A DNA stretch of 64,000 bases from Chromatiaceae bacterium (GCA_027078745.1 JALWWO010000010.1:62001-126000), one strand, 5' to 3'; positions 16,932 through 26,957 are shown, counted from the stretch's first letter. A program made the numbers and translations. The notes: generated by a model not told the origin, from the letters alone.

Positions 16932-17891
16932 CTAATGAGCGGTGCTCAACACGGCGCTTACTTGTTCAAGAAACGCTTGATTCGGCGTATGCGGGTTAAA
17001 CTCCCCAATATATTGTCCCTTTCGGTTTTCTATCCCCCACTCTGAGAGAGGATGGCCAGGCGCGGATATCGTCGGCATCTGACCCAGAAAACAGGCCCAA
17101 GCGGAAAAGGTGCTGGAACTAGTTCCGATGAGCACCCTGGATCGAGAGAGGATGAGTAGATCGGTGATCGCCGTTCCTGGACGAAGAAAGATAACATTTT
17201 CCATTTTAAGGAGTTCCTCCAACATTTCTTCCGTACCGTCCGAGACCAAAAGCACCTTGGCAGGATAACCGAGCGATTCGCGGATCACGGCGATAGTCTT
17301 TTGATACCAAGAAATTGGGGTTTTCTGTAGCCAACCCACCCGCGTATAGGAGGGATCATCCGGTGCTTCCTTGAAATCATTTCCACAGCGAACATTCACT
17401 CCGATGGGTACTTGTTCAAATGAGTCTACAAAGTCAATATATTTCTTACGGGTGATCGCCTGTAGTTCCCTCAATAAAAATAGCTCCCAGCCATTGAGCG
17501 GCGAAAAACTAAATATAGGACGATCGAACAAGATATGGACGGGATGATCCTTTGGTAAGGAATTAGAGTGTATTTGATCTAAATCATCTTCGTGCAGTTT
17601 CAAGCACCGGGGATTCATCCTATTCCAAAGTCCATAGATCCAACGAAGATCATCTGATCGTCGTTGAAACAAGCGAAATAGAACAATGCGCTTTAGATAG
17701 GTCCTATAATCGATACCACCTCGAAGCAGTGGACCGATTGCAGGCCGAAACCACAGGGGGGCAATCATCTGTGCGCCATGGCGATGTGCGAAAATTCTAC
17801 ACCTTGCCCAGAAGAACAACCGATTGCCCAAGCCGGTGCCTCGGGCGAATTTAGGTTGGCAGTATAATTTCAATTTCTGTTCCTTGATCAA
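16932..17891 (-). CDS. GT11-like (alpha-1,2-fucosyltransferase-like) glycosyltransferase
   Basis: A 319-residue GT-B-like protein. Three stretches resemble the conserved motifs of GT11 and related fucosyltransferases: GVNVRCGNDF in place of HxRRGDY, VLLVSDGTEEMLEEL in place of the FSDD block, and GTSSSTFSAWACFLG in place of SNSTFSWWAA. The first motif lacks the typical paired Arg, so the assignment to GT11 is tentative. The N-terminus keeps GTGLGNRLFFWARCRIFA, typical of this group. Composition is AT-richer than the flanks. It is the first gene of the minus-strand polysaccharide cluster, 13 bp beyond the end of the T6SS phosphatase gene. Confidence 0.65.
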   Translation of the reverse strand: MIKEQKLKLYCQPKFARGTGLGNRLFFWARCRIFAHRHGAQMIAPLWFRPAIGPLLRGGIDYRTYLKRIVLFRLFQRRSDDLRWIYGLWNRMNPRCLKLHEDDLDQIHSNSLPKDHPVHILFDRPIFSFSPLNGWELFLLRELQAITRKKYIDFVDSFEQVPIGVNVRCGNDFKEAPDDPSYTRVGWLQKTPISWYQKTIAVIRESLGYPAKVLLVSDGTEEMLEELLKMENVIFLRPGTAITDLLILSRSRVLIGTSSSTFSAWACFLGQMPTISAPGHPLSEWGIENRKGQYIGEFNPHTPNQAFLEQVSAVLSTAH

Positions 17892-17904
17892 TCTCTCGCC
17901 CCAC

Positions 17905-18675
17905 CTAGATCTTGATGGTTTTCAAACTGCGGGTTTTCGTTTCTTCCGGTGCTCGCACGTCTACAACGATCACGGTGAGATTGTCCCGACAGGGGCGTTT
18001 TAGGGCCGTTTCCATCAATCGATCGCAGTTTTCCTGACAATCGCCTGTGGCGAGGATTTCAGCGATTTCCTCATCGTAGAGTTCCTTAGTCAAACCGTCC
18101 GTGCAGAGCAGGAATTTGTCCCCCGGCGCAAGGCTGTAGGCGAGGGCATCGATTTCTAGGGACTCATCCTGACCGATCGCCCGATAGATCACATTGGCAT
18201 GAGGATGATATCTGGCTTCCTCAACGGAGAGCTGACCACGGGCGACCAGTTCTTCTACCTGACTGTGATCTCGAGTCAGTCGCGAGAGGCGACCTCGTCG
18301 AAATCCATAGATCCGGCTATCGCCTGCCCATAAGCAAACCCCCTGCTTGCCGGTAGCTACCAATGCAGCAACTGTACTGCCGATGACTGCACCCGAACCT
18401 AATTGCCTCGCTGCTTGCACCAGTTCCAAGTTAACGGATAGAAGCCGCTGCCGCACGGCTTCCACGGGGTTCTCCCAGCAGGGTTCCAAAGAGAGCGAAG
18501 CCACAGCGTCCACAATCGCTTGGCTGGCCACATCGCCCCGCTGATGACCGCCCACGCCATCTGCGACGAGCCAAACGCCCCGTTCTGGCAGGGAAAGATA
18601 GGCATCCTGGTTGATCTCTCGCAGATTTCCCGGATGGGTGCAGCCGGCTGAGGCAAAAGAGAACATGTTATTCAT
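17905..18675 (-). CDS. pppA: T6SS PP2C-type Ser/Thr phosphatase (PppA)
   Basis: A 256-residue PPM/PP2C phosphatase, the type that in Pseudomonas removes phosphate from the FHA protein and switches the T6SS off. Metal-binding motifs are REINQDAYL, VADGVGGHQRGDVAS, LLCTDGLTKEL and RDNLTVIVV. The ATG at 18675 overlaps the tagF stop (ATGA), preferred over one seven codons upstream. No cognate PpkA kinase gene lies in the window. The gene ends the minus-strand T6SS arm. Confidence 0.9.
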   Translation of the reverse strand: MNNMFSFASAGCTHPGNLREINQDAYLSLPERGVWLVADGVGGHQRGDVASQAIVDAVASLSLEPCWENPVEAVRQRLLSVNLELVQAARQLGSGAVIGSTVAALVATGKQGVCLWAGDSRIYGFRRGRLSRLTRDHSQVEELVARGQLSVEEARYHPHANVIYRAIGQDESLEIDALAYSLAPGDKFLLCTDGLTKELYDEEIAEILATGDCQENCDRLMETALKRPCRDNLTVIVVDVRAPEETKTRSLKTIKI

Positions 18676-19358
18676 CCGAAAGGGGAACCAGTCCATAGAA
18701 GCGTTGTAAACGTGTCAGGCGGAGGCAATCCCCGGTACAGGCGCGCGTTGGGCCAGACCTGGACAGAACCTCCGGTCCACCAGAAAGAGAAATCCCCATA
18801 GCGTTGAAAAGCCAACTCCTCTGCGAGGAGGCTGGGCCCCATCGCTGCATCCTCTGGTTTGGAAAATCGCAGTATCAGTGTGTCGGATTCCTGCGGCTCA
18901 TAGGCGATTGGATGAGTCGGGGCAAGCATCGGTGGCCCGAGATCGCGCAGACGATCCTGCAAAGCATCGGCAGGCAGGGTTTCCTCTAGGGCCTGCAGGA
19001 GCAGGGATTCCAGCTGCTGAAACCAAGAGATTTGGGCGGCGATCTGAAAGAGACTCTGTTGTTCCGAGATGCCGAGAGCCGCTGTCAGGGGAAAATAGCG
19101 GCCTACCCGATCCACGCTCGGCAGCAGCACCCCGACCCAAGCGGATTTCCCGCAGAGCCCTGGCCGCAGGCAAAAGCGCCAGAGAGGTGCAGTGAGGTAA
19201 CAGTCCAGCCAATTCTGCTCCCTCAATTGATCCTGACTCGCCGCGATGCCTGCCTGCAACCATTGATCCCAGGGCACAGTAAAGCTCAGGGGCAGATCCC
19301 GACGCAGGAAATCCCCGTGGCTGGGAAGTTTGCCGAAGAAGCCAAGGGTATTCATCAC
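18672..19358 (-). CDS. tagF: T6SS-associated protein TagF
   Basis: A 228-residue cytoplasmic protein of the TagF family, a post-translational repressor of T6SS assembly in Pseudomonas. The signature N-terminus GFFGKLPSHGDFLRRDLP is present, then WLDCYLTAPLWRFCL and GVLLPSVDRVGRYFPLT. Length is typical for stand-alone TagF (in some species it is fused to PppA, which is the next gene here). The ATG overlaps the tssM stop. Its place between tssM and pppA supports a shared regulatory module with the FHA protein TagH. Confidence 0.92.
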   Translation of the reverse strand: MMNTLGFFGKLPSHGDFLRRDLPLSFTVPWDQWLQAGIAASQDQLREQNWLDCYLTAPLWRFCLRPGLCGKSAWVGVLLPSVDRVGRYFPLTAALGISEQQSLFQIAAQISWFQQLESLLLQALEETLPADALQDRLRDLGPPMLAPTHPIAYEPQESDTLILRFSKPEDAAMGPSLLAEELAFQRYGDFSFWWTGGSVQVWPNARLYRGLPPPDTFTTLLWTGSPFG

Positions 19359-22300
19359 AACTGATCCGGACAGCGAAAGCCTGTCAAGTCCTGCAGGCCG
19401 AAGGGATTGAGGACGCTGAAAGCGCGCACTTCAAAGCTGTGACTGAACTCACCCACCCGAATGCGGGTGCGGAAGCGGTCTGCACCCGGGCGCAGGCGGC
19501 CGGGATTCACCATACGATAGAACGCCCATTGGCCTGTTCGCCGCGTTTCATAGGATTGGCCTTCTCGATCGGTCACTTCCAGAGTCAGAAAGCCCGAGGG
19601 ATTGGGCCCAGGCCAGCGGCCATCCACAGGTGCAGGTTGGTCCGTGATGAAGCGGAGTTCCTGTCCCCCAAAGCGGATGATCAGGGTTTTGGAAGCCGGA
19701 TCTAAACGGCGGGGGATGAGGGAGAAGCGTAGGTCCGGAAGCTTACCGCCCTCGGGAAAGAACGCCTGCTGAATGGCTTGAGCTTGCTCGAAGGTTGCCA
19801 AGGATTGATCGGAGAACCCCAAGCTCTGCTTAGCCTTTTTGCGCCATCGCCAGGGATGCCGGCTGGTATCCACATAGGGGGCGAGCTGCTCTTGAAAAAA
19901 ACTGTCCAGCAAGCCTTCCTTGGCGAAGAGTCGCCCGAAATCATAGACGCTGATCTCCCGACGGCTGCGGGAAAAGGGATAGCGACCCTTGGAAAGTCGG
20001 TAGCACAGGGGGCGCACGCTGGATTGGTAGATGCCATTGATCCGCTCCCCCGCATCCCCCAGGGCCACCGCTTGGGCGTTGGCGGCGACCTGCCGCAGCC
20101 AGCGCCGCACCGGATCCGGGGAACGGGCGGCTTCCGTGCGCAGGCGCTGAAAGATGTCCCGTTCGCGGAAGGGATTTTCCGAGAAACCGCTCTCCGGTTC
20201 GATGGCAGAGAGCTGGCTATAGAGATCGCTCAGCAGGCGTTGAATGTCCTCTAGAGAAACGCTGCCCGAACCGTCCACCAGACGGGTCAGGGGCGCGAAA
20301 TGATATTCCACTCGCTTGGGGGGAAAGCTGGTGCTATCCAGCTCACCGCTCCGCTGGGCCTCACCGATGAGACGGGAAAGATAAGGGTTTTTGCGCCGCA
20401 AGTCCTCCAAAGCGATTTTTCCTATCGCACCGGTACCTTTGGGCAGACGCGCCAATTTCGTGTTGGTGTTCAGAGTATCCAACACCCGTTTCAAGGGGGA
20501 ATCCGGCCGAATCAGCTGGGCCACCTTTTCCGTGGCCTCCCGCACAGTGGTGAAAGCACGGAGATTGAGCTGGCTCAAGAGATTATCCCAGCGCAGGATA
20601 TATTCATCGATATAGAGGTCCAGCACGGATTCTTCCAAGTCCTCGAACTGTCCGGCGATCACCGGAGTGGGTTTGCCGTAGACCCAGGATTCCTTCCGCG
20701 CCCGCTGGATCAGTTGCAGGCTTTGGGGCTGAAAGAGCTGATAGAAGCCCCGATAGGTGAACAGAGCGGGGATTTCTAAGGATTTGGGATCCCTCAGGTC
20801 AAACACAGTCTCCGCATTGCGTCCGGCGATGTCCTGGATAGTCAGGGGCGCGGCTTCTCGCACGGCGGGCACGAGTTTCAAACGGCCGTAGACCAGCTCT
20901 GCCAAGGGCTGTTGCTCCAATTGCTCCCGCACCGCTCTGACCAACAGGCGGTTGGGTGCGATGGGCTCCAGATCTTGTTCCAGCAGGTAAGCGAGATGTC
21001 GGCTCAGCCTGGCAGGGATCGCTGAATTGGGGTAGCGCTGTTTCCAATCCGCCTTCGCCCAGACCAGTAGAGATTCCTTCTCCAGATGCTCGGGCTCCGC
21101 CAGCATGAGATAGCGCTTGAGCAGCTCATAGCTCTGAGAAGGGTCTTCCAGAGAATGCGCAAGGCGCTCTTCCAGCTGGGAAGCGAGGCCGGGCACCAGC
21201 AAGGCGTTGAGGGCGCGCACATAGGCGCCCCGAACTTGGGCTTGGATTTCCTCTCCCCGATAGAGACCCAAGCGCATGCTGAGGTCGGTGGACTGGCTGG
21301 GCTGCACCTGATCCAGCATCCCGCGCAAGGCATCGAGACGGGGCAGAATCTCCTCATAGGCGAGGGCAGAGGAAATCTTGTTCTCCGCGATCAGGGTTTC
21401 ATAGCGCTGCAACTGAGATGCCAATTCCGTGAGGAGTGCCCGATTGTTCGCGTAGCTCGCTGCCCAGGCCAGGGCGAACAATAGGGTGGTCAGGGCGATC
21501 AGCGCATAGGCACCCCACTGCATCCAGGCCCGCAACCGCTCTGCCCGGCGATCTGAGCCCGCCAAAGCTTGTTCCTGAAAGATCACGCGCCGGAGCAGAT
21601 CGCCGAGAAAATAGCTCTTGCCCCGACTGCCTGCCAGCACGGATCGGCGATCCTGTCCCAACGATTCCGCCAGATTGCCCAAAATGCGATCGATGGGCGT
21701 ACCCTCTTGGGTGCCGCTGGAGAAATAGACGCCCCGCAATCGCACCGGCTGTTCAAAGCGGGAACCTTGGAAGATCCCTCGGAGGAAGCGTTCCAGCGGG
21801 TCTTGCAGGGCTGCGAATTGCTGGGGGAACCCCAGAATCAGCGCCCGGCGCTGGGGGTCTCGCTCGGCGATCAACCGGTCGTTGCGCCGACCATAGAGCC
21901 GTTGGAGCAGCAGTTCGAATTCCGGCGCAAAGCGGGCCGCATAGTCCGGCGGCTCCCGAAACAGGGGGAAGGTCGCGCCCCAGACTTGCTGGCGTTCCTC
22001 CCGTCCCAGATCCTCGAAGAACTCCAGGAAACCGGCGAGCAAATCCGCCTTGGTGAAGAGCAGATAGACGGGTAAAGAGATACCGATCCGCTGCAGTAAT
22101 TCCTGCAAGCGCTTGCGGATGGCGCGGCAGTGGCGTGCCAAGCCTTCTTCGTCCAAAGTGAGGAGATCCGCGATGCTGAAGGCGAGGATCACCCCGTTGA
22201 GGGGTTGCCGCCGCCGGTACTTTTTGAGCAGATCGAGAAAGCTGAACCAGGCGGCCTGATCCACCGCCGCCTCGCTGTCCTGGGTGGTGTAGCGTCCGGC

Positions 22301-22858
22301 AGTGTCCAGCAGCACCGCTTCATCGGAGATCCACCAGTCGCAATTGCGGGTGCCCCCGACTCCCTGAAAGGACTGCTGGCCCAAGCGATCTGCTAGGGGA
22401 AAATCGAGGCCGGCGTTCGCCAAGGCGGTGGTCTTGCCGCAGCCCGGGGGACCGATGATGAGATACCAGGGCAGTTCGTAGAGACTCGCCGCCTTGCGTC
22501 CCTTCTCCCGAGGGCGGCGCAACAGTTCGACCGCCTGTTCAAATCGTTCCCTCAGGATTTCCTGCTCTTCGGAAACTGCGTCCGCCGGTTGTTCCTTCTC
22601 CTCGGCGGGGATGGCAGCGAGATCCGAAATCATTTGCTGTTCCTTCCGCCGAGTGCGCCAGAGCTGAAACAACAGGACCAGCAACCAGCAGACCAGGACC
22701 AGCAGAATGGCGGCGATCCGAGCGGAAACGGAGGCGAGCACCGGTTGATCGGCGATGGCGATCAGGGGGCCCAAAAGCCAGATGATCAGGGCGAGAGCAC
22801 CGAGACCCAGGGCAGAGAGGAACCAACGGTTGCGAAAGAAACGTAAGAGGTTGCGCAC
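19355..22858 (-). CDS. tssM: T6SS membrane complex protein TssM (IcmF/VasK)
   Basis: A 1167-residue inner-membrane protein, the central pillar of the T6SS membrane complex, linking cytoplasmic TssK to the outer membrane. Two N-terminal TM helices (about 13-35 and 45-67), a cytoplasmic GTPase-like domain with Walker A GPPGCGKT (residues 136-143), a third TM around 445-468 (YALIALTTLLFALAWAASY), and a large periplasmic domain follow. The C-terminal part has the conserved RFGGQELRF and WPGPNPSG stretches. Translation starts at GTG, immediately after the tssL TAA stop. Length is normal for the family. Confidence 0.95.
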   Translation of the reverse strand: MRNLLRFFRNRWFLSALGLGALALIIWLLGPLIAIADQPVLASVSARIAAILLVLVCWLLVLLFQLWRTRRKEQQMISDLAAIPAEEKEQPADAVSEEQEILRERFEQAVELLRRPREKGRKAASLYELPWYLIIGPPGCGKTTALANAGLDFPLADRLGQQSFQGVGGTRNCDWWISDEAVLLDTAGRYTTQDSEAAVDQAAWFSFLDLLKKYRRRQPLNGVILAFSIADLLTLDEEGLARHCRAIRKRLQELLQRIGISLPVYLLFTKADLLAGFLEFFEDLGREERQQVWGATFPLFREPPDYAARFAPEFELLLQRLYGRRNDRLIAERDPQRRALILGFPQQFAALQDPLERFLRGIFQGSRFEQPVRLRGVYFSSGTQEGTPIDRILGNLAESLGQDRRSVLAGSRGKSYFLGDLLRRVIFQEQALAGSDRRAERLRAWMQWGAYALIALTTLLFALAWAASYANNRALLTELASQLQRYETLIAENKISSALAYEEILPRLDALRGMLDQVQPSQSTDLSMRLGLYRGEEIQAQVRGAYVRALNALLVPGLASQLEERLAHSLEDPSQSYELLKRYLMLAEPEHLEKESLLVWAKADWKQRYPNSAIPARLSRHLAYLLEQDLEPIAPNRLLVRAVREQLEQQPLAELVYGRLKLVPAVREAAPLTIQDIAGRNAETVFDLRDPKSLEIPALFTYRGFYQLFQPQSLQLIQRARKESWVYGKPTPVIAGQFEDLEESVLDLYIDEYILRWDNLLSQLNLRAFTTVREATEKVAQLIRPDSPLKRVLDTLNTNTKLARLPKGTGAIGKIALEDLRRKNPYLSRLIGEAQRSGELDSTSFPPKRVEYHFAPLTRLVDGSGSVSLEDIQRLLSDLYSQLSAIEPESGFSENPFRERDIFQRLRTEAARSPDPVRRWLRQVAANAQAVALGDAGERINGIYQSSVRPLCYRLSKGRYPFSRSRREISVYDFGRLFAKEGLLDSFFQEQLAPYVDTSRHPWRWRKKAKQSLGFSDQSLATFEQAQAIQQAFFPEGGKLPDLRFSLIPRRLDPASKTLIIRFGGQELRFITDQPAPVDGRWPGPNPSGFLTLEVTDREGQSYETRRTGQWAFYRMVNPGRLRPGADRFRTRIRVGEFSHSFEVRAFSVLNPFGLQDLTGFRCPDQL

Positions 22859-24199
22859 TTAGAGGGATTCCCGTTCGTAGACGATGATTTCCACTCGCCG
22901 ATTGCGGGCGCGATGAGCCTTGGTATCGTTGGGTACCAGGGGTTCTGTATCTGCCCGACCTTCCGGAATCATGCGCTTGGGATCGCGCATATATTTGGCC
23001 AGCTCATTCATCACATTGCGGGCGCGGGCTAGGGACAGTTCCCAATTGGAAGGGAACGACAACGTGCGGATGGGCACATTGTCGCTGTGCCCCACCACCA
23101 ACACCCGGCCTTCCACCTGATCGATGGCCTTGGCGATGCGCTCCAAGATCGGGAGGAAGCGCGGGGCGATCTTGGCGCTACCAGATCGAAACAGGGTGTC
23201 GGAATTGAAGCGGATGAGAGAGGTTAATCCCTCTTGCTGCACATGCAACAGGCCGAGCTCGATCTCCGGTTGCAAGAGTTCCTGAAGATGGAGCTTGGAA
23301 ACCGGTTCCGGCGGGAGGGGCGGCGGTGATTCTTCTGACGGCAATGTTTCCTGCACCAGATTGCTGGTCAGAATAGGAAGGCGCTGTCGTTCAAGCCGAG
23401 AGAGCTTGGCGAAGACTGGATCCGCCGCTTGGCTCAGGGCGATGAAGAAGCCGAGATAGAGGCTCGCGAGCAGCGCAGTTGCGAGCGCTGCCAACACCCA
23501 CAGGGGCAGATAGCTGGTGATGCGGCGGGCGCCGCTTTCCACCCCGCGCCAATGGGGGGAGAGGCTGCGCTCCGGTGCTCCCCGCTGGGCCCGCAGGACG
23601 CGGAACAAATCATCGATGACCTCCGCCAAGCGCGCTTGCCCCCGATCCAGTACATGATATTTCCCTTCAAAACCCAGCACCAGACAGGCGAAGAGGAGTT
23701 CCAGCAGGAAGAGATTGCGTCCGGGCTGTTGCTTCGCCCGATCCAAGATGGCGAAGAATCGATCCCCACCCCAGGTCTCGTTGAATAAAGTGCTCAACAG
23801 ACTTTCTTTCCGCCATGGGCTCTGCTCACCCCAGGGGGTATTCAACACCGCCTCATCCACAAAGGTGCAGAGGGCATAGCGGGCGTCCGGCAATAAGGCA
23901 GCCGCTGATTCCCCCGCCCGCCGAACCTGCTGATCGAAGGCGGCTAGGTCTTTCAGGAACTGGGCGCGCAGGCCATAGATATCTTCCCAAGTGGCGGTGT
24001 TGCGGATCCGAGTAGCCCGGAAGAGCAGGGGTAACGCCGCTTCCACCAGAGGATTCCAGCGGTTTAGCTGCACAGGCAACGGCGCTACCGGGGCTTCCGG
24101 TGTGGAAGCCCGCAGGTTGCGGAGATCCTCGGCCTCACCCGAGCGGGGGCGGAATCCCGGTCGGGGACGGATCAGGGTTTTGTCTAGGTCGTCGGACAT
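22859..24199 (-). CDS. tssL: T6SS protein TssL (DotU) with C-terminal OmpA domain
   Basis: A 446-residue evolved TssL: DotU-type cytoplasmic domain (about 45-230), one TM helix (WVLAALATALLASLYLGFFI), and an OmpA-like peptidoglycan-binding domain at the C-terminus. The latter shows LFRSGSAKIAPRFLPIL, VVGHSDNVPIRT and RARNRRVEII. The protein joins TssM and TssJ in the membrane complex; the fused OmpA domain anchors the complex to the cell wall without a separate TagL. The ATG at 24199 has GAGGTG at a good distance and is preferred over an in-frame ATG 18 codons earlier that would overlap tssK. Confidence 0.94.
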   Translation of the reverse strand: MSDDLDKTLIRPRPGFRPRSGEAEDLRNLRASTPEAPVAPLPVQLNRWNPLVEAALPLLFRATRIRNTATWEDIYGLRAQFLKDLAAFDQQVRRAGESAAALLPDARYALCTFVDEAVLNTPWGEQSPWRKESLLSTLFNETWGGDRFFAILDRAKQQPGRNLFLLELLFACLVLGFEGKYHVLDRGQARLAEVIDDLFRVLRAQRGAPERSLSPHWRGVESGARRITSYLPLWVLAALATALLASLYLGFFIALSQAADPVFAKLSRLERQRLPILTSNLVQETLPSEESPPPLPPEPVSKLHLQELLQPEIELGLLHVQQEGLTSLIRFNSDTLFRSGSAKIAPRFLPILERIAKAIDQVEGRVLVVGHSDNVPIRTLSFPSNWELSLARARNVMNELAKYMRDPKRMIPEGRADTEPLVPNDTKAHRARNRRVEIIVYERESL

Positions 24200-24206
24200 G
24201 AGCACC

Positions 24207-25535
24207 TCATTCCCGAATCGCCCAAAATTCCATCTGCATGCCTGGAAATTCACCGCTCACATGGATAGCGAATCCGCCGGAATGATGCAGTTGTTTCCAG
24301 TATTCGCTGCTGCGGTCGAGCTCAAAGTAGACGGAACCGCTTCGGAAAGGCAGCTGGCGGGGCGCCACGGGCAGGGGGCGAAGTAAGATGCCGGGAAGCG
24401 CCAAATTCACCAAATCTCGGATCTTTTCCACCGGTCCAATCTTGACCTGGGTGGGAAAGATTCGGCGCAGCTCTTCCACAGACATGTCCGCGCGCACCAC
24501 CAGAATAAAGCTGGCATCCACCAAGAGCTTGCGATCGAAGACCGCCGCCACCCGTACCCCATACTTGCGTTCCTGCAGGGGGATGGGGATGGCGTTGCGA
24601 TCCAACACCATGCTGAGGGAGTGGCGCAAGCTGCGCAGGACAGGCTCGAAGCTGGCCTGTAAATTCTCGTGATCATAGGGAGGAAAGGTTCCTGGGCGCT
24701 TCTCCGGCATGAAGGTGGATAATTCTCCCGCCATCGCCAAAAAACTGCGGAACAAGACTTCCGGATGGAGTTGGGGCAGTTCCCGATAATGGGTCATGAG
24801 GGGTAAAAACCGGTTCACCACCTGGAGCAGCAGGAAATCCGAGAGCTCTGCATTGCCCCCTCGCCCTGCTTCCGCTACGCGATCGGCGAGGGCTTCGCTG
24901 CGATGGCGCAGCAGCCGCGTCATTTCTTCCAGATAGCCTTGTAGCTTAGGCGCAGCTTGACACTGTATCACTGTGGGCACAAAGGCATCATCCAGCACGA
25001 TTTCCCGATTGCTCCGGCTTTCGAGCACGCGCGCTATGGGAATGCAGCTGTATTCCCCCCGATCCTCTTCTTCGCTGAGGAGGCGCAGATTCAATCCGGA
25101 CACTTGAAGGGTCGCGGTGCCGCCGTCCGGTCTGCTGATGTCTCGGACTTCCACTTCTCGCGCCCGCTGCCGCGCTGGGATCAGCAGGTTGTCCTCCGCC
25201 ACCTCCGGCAGGTTCTCCCGCTGGATGGGCAACCCTAGATAGAGAGTCAGTTGATGCGCGTTTTCGGGAATGTCCAGGGCGGGAGGGGGGAAATCCTGAT
25301 CCGGCAGAGAAAAGGGGGTGCCGTCGGGAAAAATGCCTCGGGCCTGGGCCAGGGCGATCTTTCCCGCGCTCAGCTGTGCTTCGTCTAAGCGCAGCGCGGA
25401 CAGCCCCCAGCCGAATGGGGTCAGGGATTCGCAACGTCCCTGCACCCAGCGCTCCAGATGGCGCTGCTGCTGTTGAAAGTGCTGAGGCTGGAGGAACATG
25501 CCTTCCGACCAAACGACGCGACCATACCAGGACAT
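24207..25535 (-). CDS. tssK: T6SS baseplate protein TssK
   Basis: A 442-residue cytoplasmic protein linking the T6SS baseplate to the TssL/TssM membrane complex. The start MSWYGRVVWSEGMFLQPQHF is a classic TssK signature, and LPGILLRPLPVAPRQLPFR and YFELDRSSEYWKQL occur near the C-terminus. Length is standard. It follows tagH by 15 bp and precedes tssL by 7 bp in the same minus-strand arm. Confidence 0.95.
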   Translation of the reverse strand: MSWYGRVVWSEGMFLQPQHFQQQQRHLERWVQGRCESLTPFGWGLSALRLDEAQLSAGKIALAQARGIFPDGTPFSLPDQDFPPPALDIPENAHQLTLYLGLPIQRENLPEVAEDNLLIPARQRAREVEVRDISRPDGGTATLQVSGLNLRLLSEEEDRGEYSCIPIARVLESRSNREIVLDDAFVPTVIQCQAAPKLQGYLEEMTRLLRHRSEALADRVAEAGRGGNAELSDFLLLQVVNRFLPLMTHYRELPQLHPEVLFRSFLAMAGELSTFMPEKRPGTFPPYDHENLQASFEPVLRSLRHSLSMVLDRNAIPIPLQERKYGVRVAAVFDRKLLVDASFILVVRADMSVEELRRIFPTQVKIGPVEKIRDLVNLALPGILLRPLPVAPRQLPFRSGSVYFELDRSSEYWKQLHHSGGFAIHVSGEFPGMQMEFWAIRE

Positions 25536-25550
25536 AGGCGATTTCCGAAG

Positions 25551-26957
25551 CTAGGACTTCTTCTTGTGCTGGGCGAGCTGGGCTTCATAAACCCGCACGA
25601 AATGGGCTCCAAAGATACCATGAAAGTCATCCTCTGCCTTTTCCTGAATCTGTTTGTAATAGGTCTTGTAAAACGCCCAGTGGGCATCTCCGAACAGACG
25701 GCGTTTTTTCTCCGGGCTGGCCTGATAAGCCACTTCCACGGCTTCCGGGGAAAATTCCTGTAGCAACGCTTGAAAAGCGGCTTTTACACCGGCGATGAGG
25801 GCGAGCTCATGTCCTGCTAAGTCTTCAAAGGCTTCCTGAAAGGCTGCTTCCGCGTCCAAGAACCCCGGCGGCGGATCCAGGAAAAGTTGCCGGAGGGCGT
25901 GATCTGGGTCCAAGGTAAATTTCAGAGGATTGTTGTTAGCGGGTTGCACGGTGGTTTGCGCGGTGCGGAAGCCCTCTTTAATGGTGCGCCGCCCTTTGAG
26001 CAGTTCCAACGTGCCCTGCGTGATCAAGCGCAGCAACTGCCCGAGGCGGCGTAGGAATTCTTGTTGAGCTTTCGGGGAGAGTTCCCGGGGGGGCAGCCCA
26101 AGGCCTTCCCAGAAGGCCTGGAGGAGAGGGGATTCCTCTTGGGATTGAGGGGGCGCTTGGGCATCAGAACGCGATTGATCCGCCTGGGCTTTAACGGACG
26201 GAGAATGCGCTGGTGTGGGAGCTGGCGGGGGTTCTGGCGGACTGGGCATCGGTTCAGCCGCGAACGATGCGGTCACAGCAGTTGAATTTGACCCAGCCAG
26301 GGGTTCCGGTTGGTTCTCATCAACATGCAGATCTTCCCCTTCTTCGCCCCACCAATCTTCCGGCAGAATTTCTTTCACCGGAGGAGGCACAGCCGCTTCG
26401 ATGATCTGGGGTTTGGCTTCTGACGGGCGGAAGTGCTGCTGATCTGCCGCCAGATGGTCGCTTTGACTCGCACCCATGCCCGCATCGGATACACCGGGCA
26501 TCCCAGGTTCCAGCTGCGGTCCTGCGCCCGCCGGAGGTTCGTAGGGCTGGGCGATGAATTCTCCAGAGTTGGATTCCGGAGACTCAATTTGCGGTTCAGA
26601 GAGTAGGGATTCCTCCGAGACTCGTGTTGCGTCTTCTTCTAAGAGCGCGACTTGAATTTCATAGTCGCCGATGTAGAGGAGATCCCCAGGATGCAGCAGC
26701 TGACGTTCCCCCTTGGGCAGAGGAACTTCCAATTGATTGAGAAAGGTGCCGTTAGTGCTCTGATCCTCGATGAAGTATTGGCCCTGTTCATAGTGAATGC
26801 GAGCGTGATGGTTGGAGATAATGCGTTCGGGATCGGGCAGCACCCAATCGTTATCCCGTGCTCGCCCGATGCTGCCTCCGCGCAGGCGGAATAAAGCTTG
26901 GGCGTCCGATCCGAGACTAGGCGCTTGGGCGCTGGAGATCCTGAGTTGTAAATACAT
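25551..26957 (-). CDS. tagH: T6SS FHA-domain protein TagH (Fha)
   Basis: A 468-residue protein with an N-terminal FHA domain (about 1-100; GRARDNDWVLPDPERIISNHHA and QSTNGTFLNQ in shortened form: ISNHHARI, DQSTNGTFLN) that binds phosphothreonine. A Pro/Glu-rich linker of roughly 150 residues follows, then the C-terminal T6SS-FHA helical domain (about 280-468; LGQLLRLITQGTLELLKGR, NNNPLKF). In Pseudomonas the FHA protein is phosphorylated by PpkA and dephosphorylated by PppA to trigger assembly. It is the first gene of the minus-strand arm; a 14-bp tandem repeat lies directly before its start. Confidence 0.92.
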   Translation of the reverse strand: MYLQLRISSAQAPSLGSDAQALFRLRGGSIGRARDNDWVLPDPERIISNHHARIHYEQGQYFIEDQSTNGTFLNQLEVPLPKGERQLLHPGDLLYIGDYEIQVALLEEDATRVSEESLLSEPQIESPESNSGEFIAQPYEPPAGAGPQLEPGMPGVSDAGMGASQSDHLAADQQHFRPSEAKPQIIEAAVPPPVKEILPEDWWGEEGEDLHVDENQPEPLAGSNSTAVTASFAAEPMPSPPEPPPAPTPAHSPSVKAQADQSRSDAQAPPQSQEESPLLQAFWEGLGLPPRELSPKAQQEFLRRLGQLLRLITQGTLELLKGRRTIKEGFRTAQTTVQPANNNPLKFTLDPDHALRQLFLDPPPGFLDAEAAFQEAFEDLAGHELALIAGVKAAFQALLQEFSPEAVEVAYQASPEKKRRLFGDAHWAFYKTYYKQIQEKAEDDFHGIFGAHFVRVYEAQLAQHKKKS

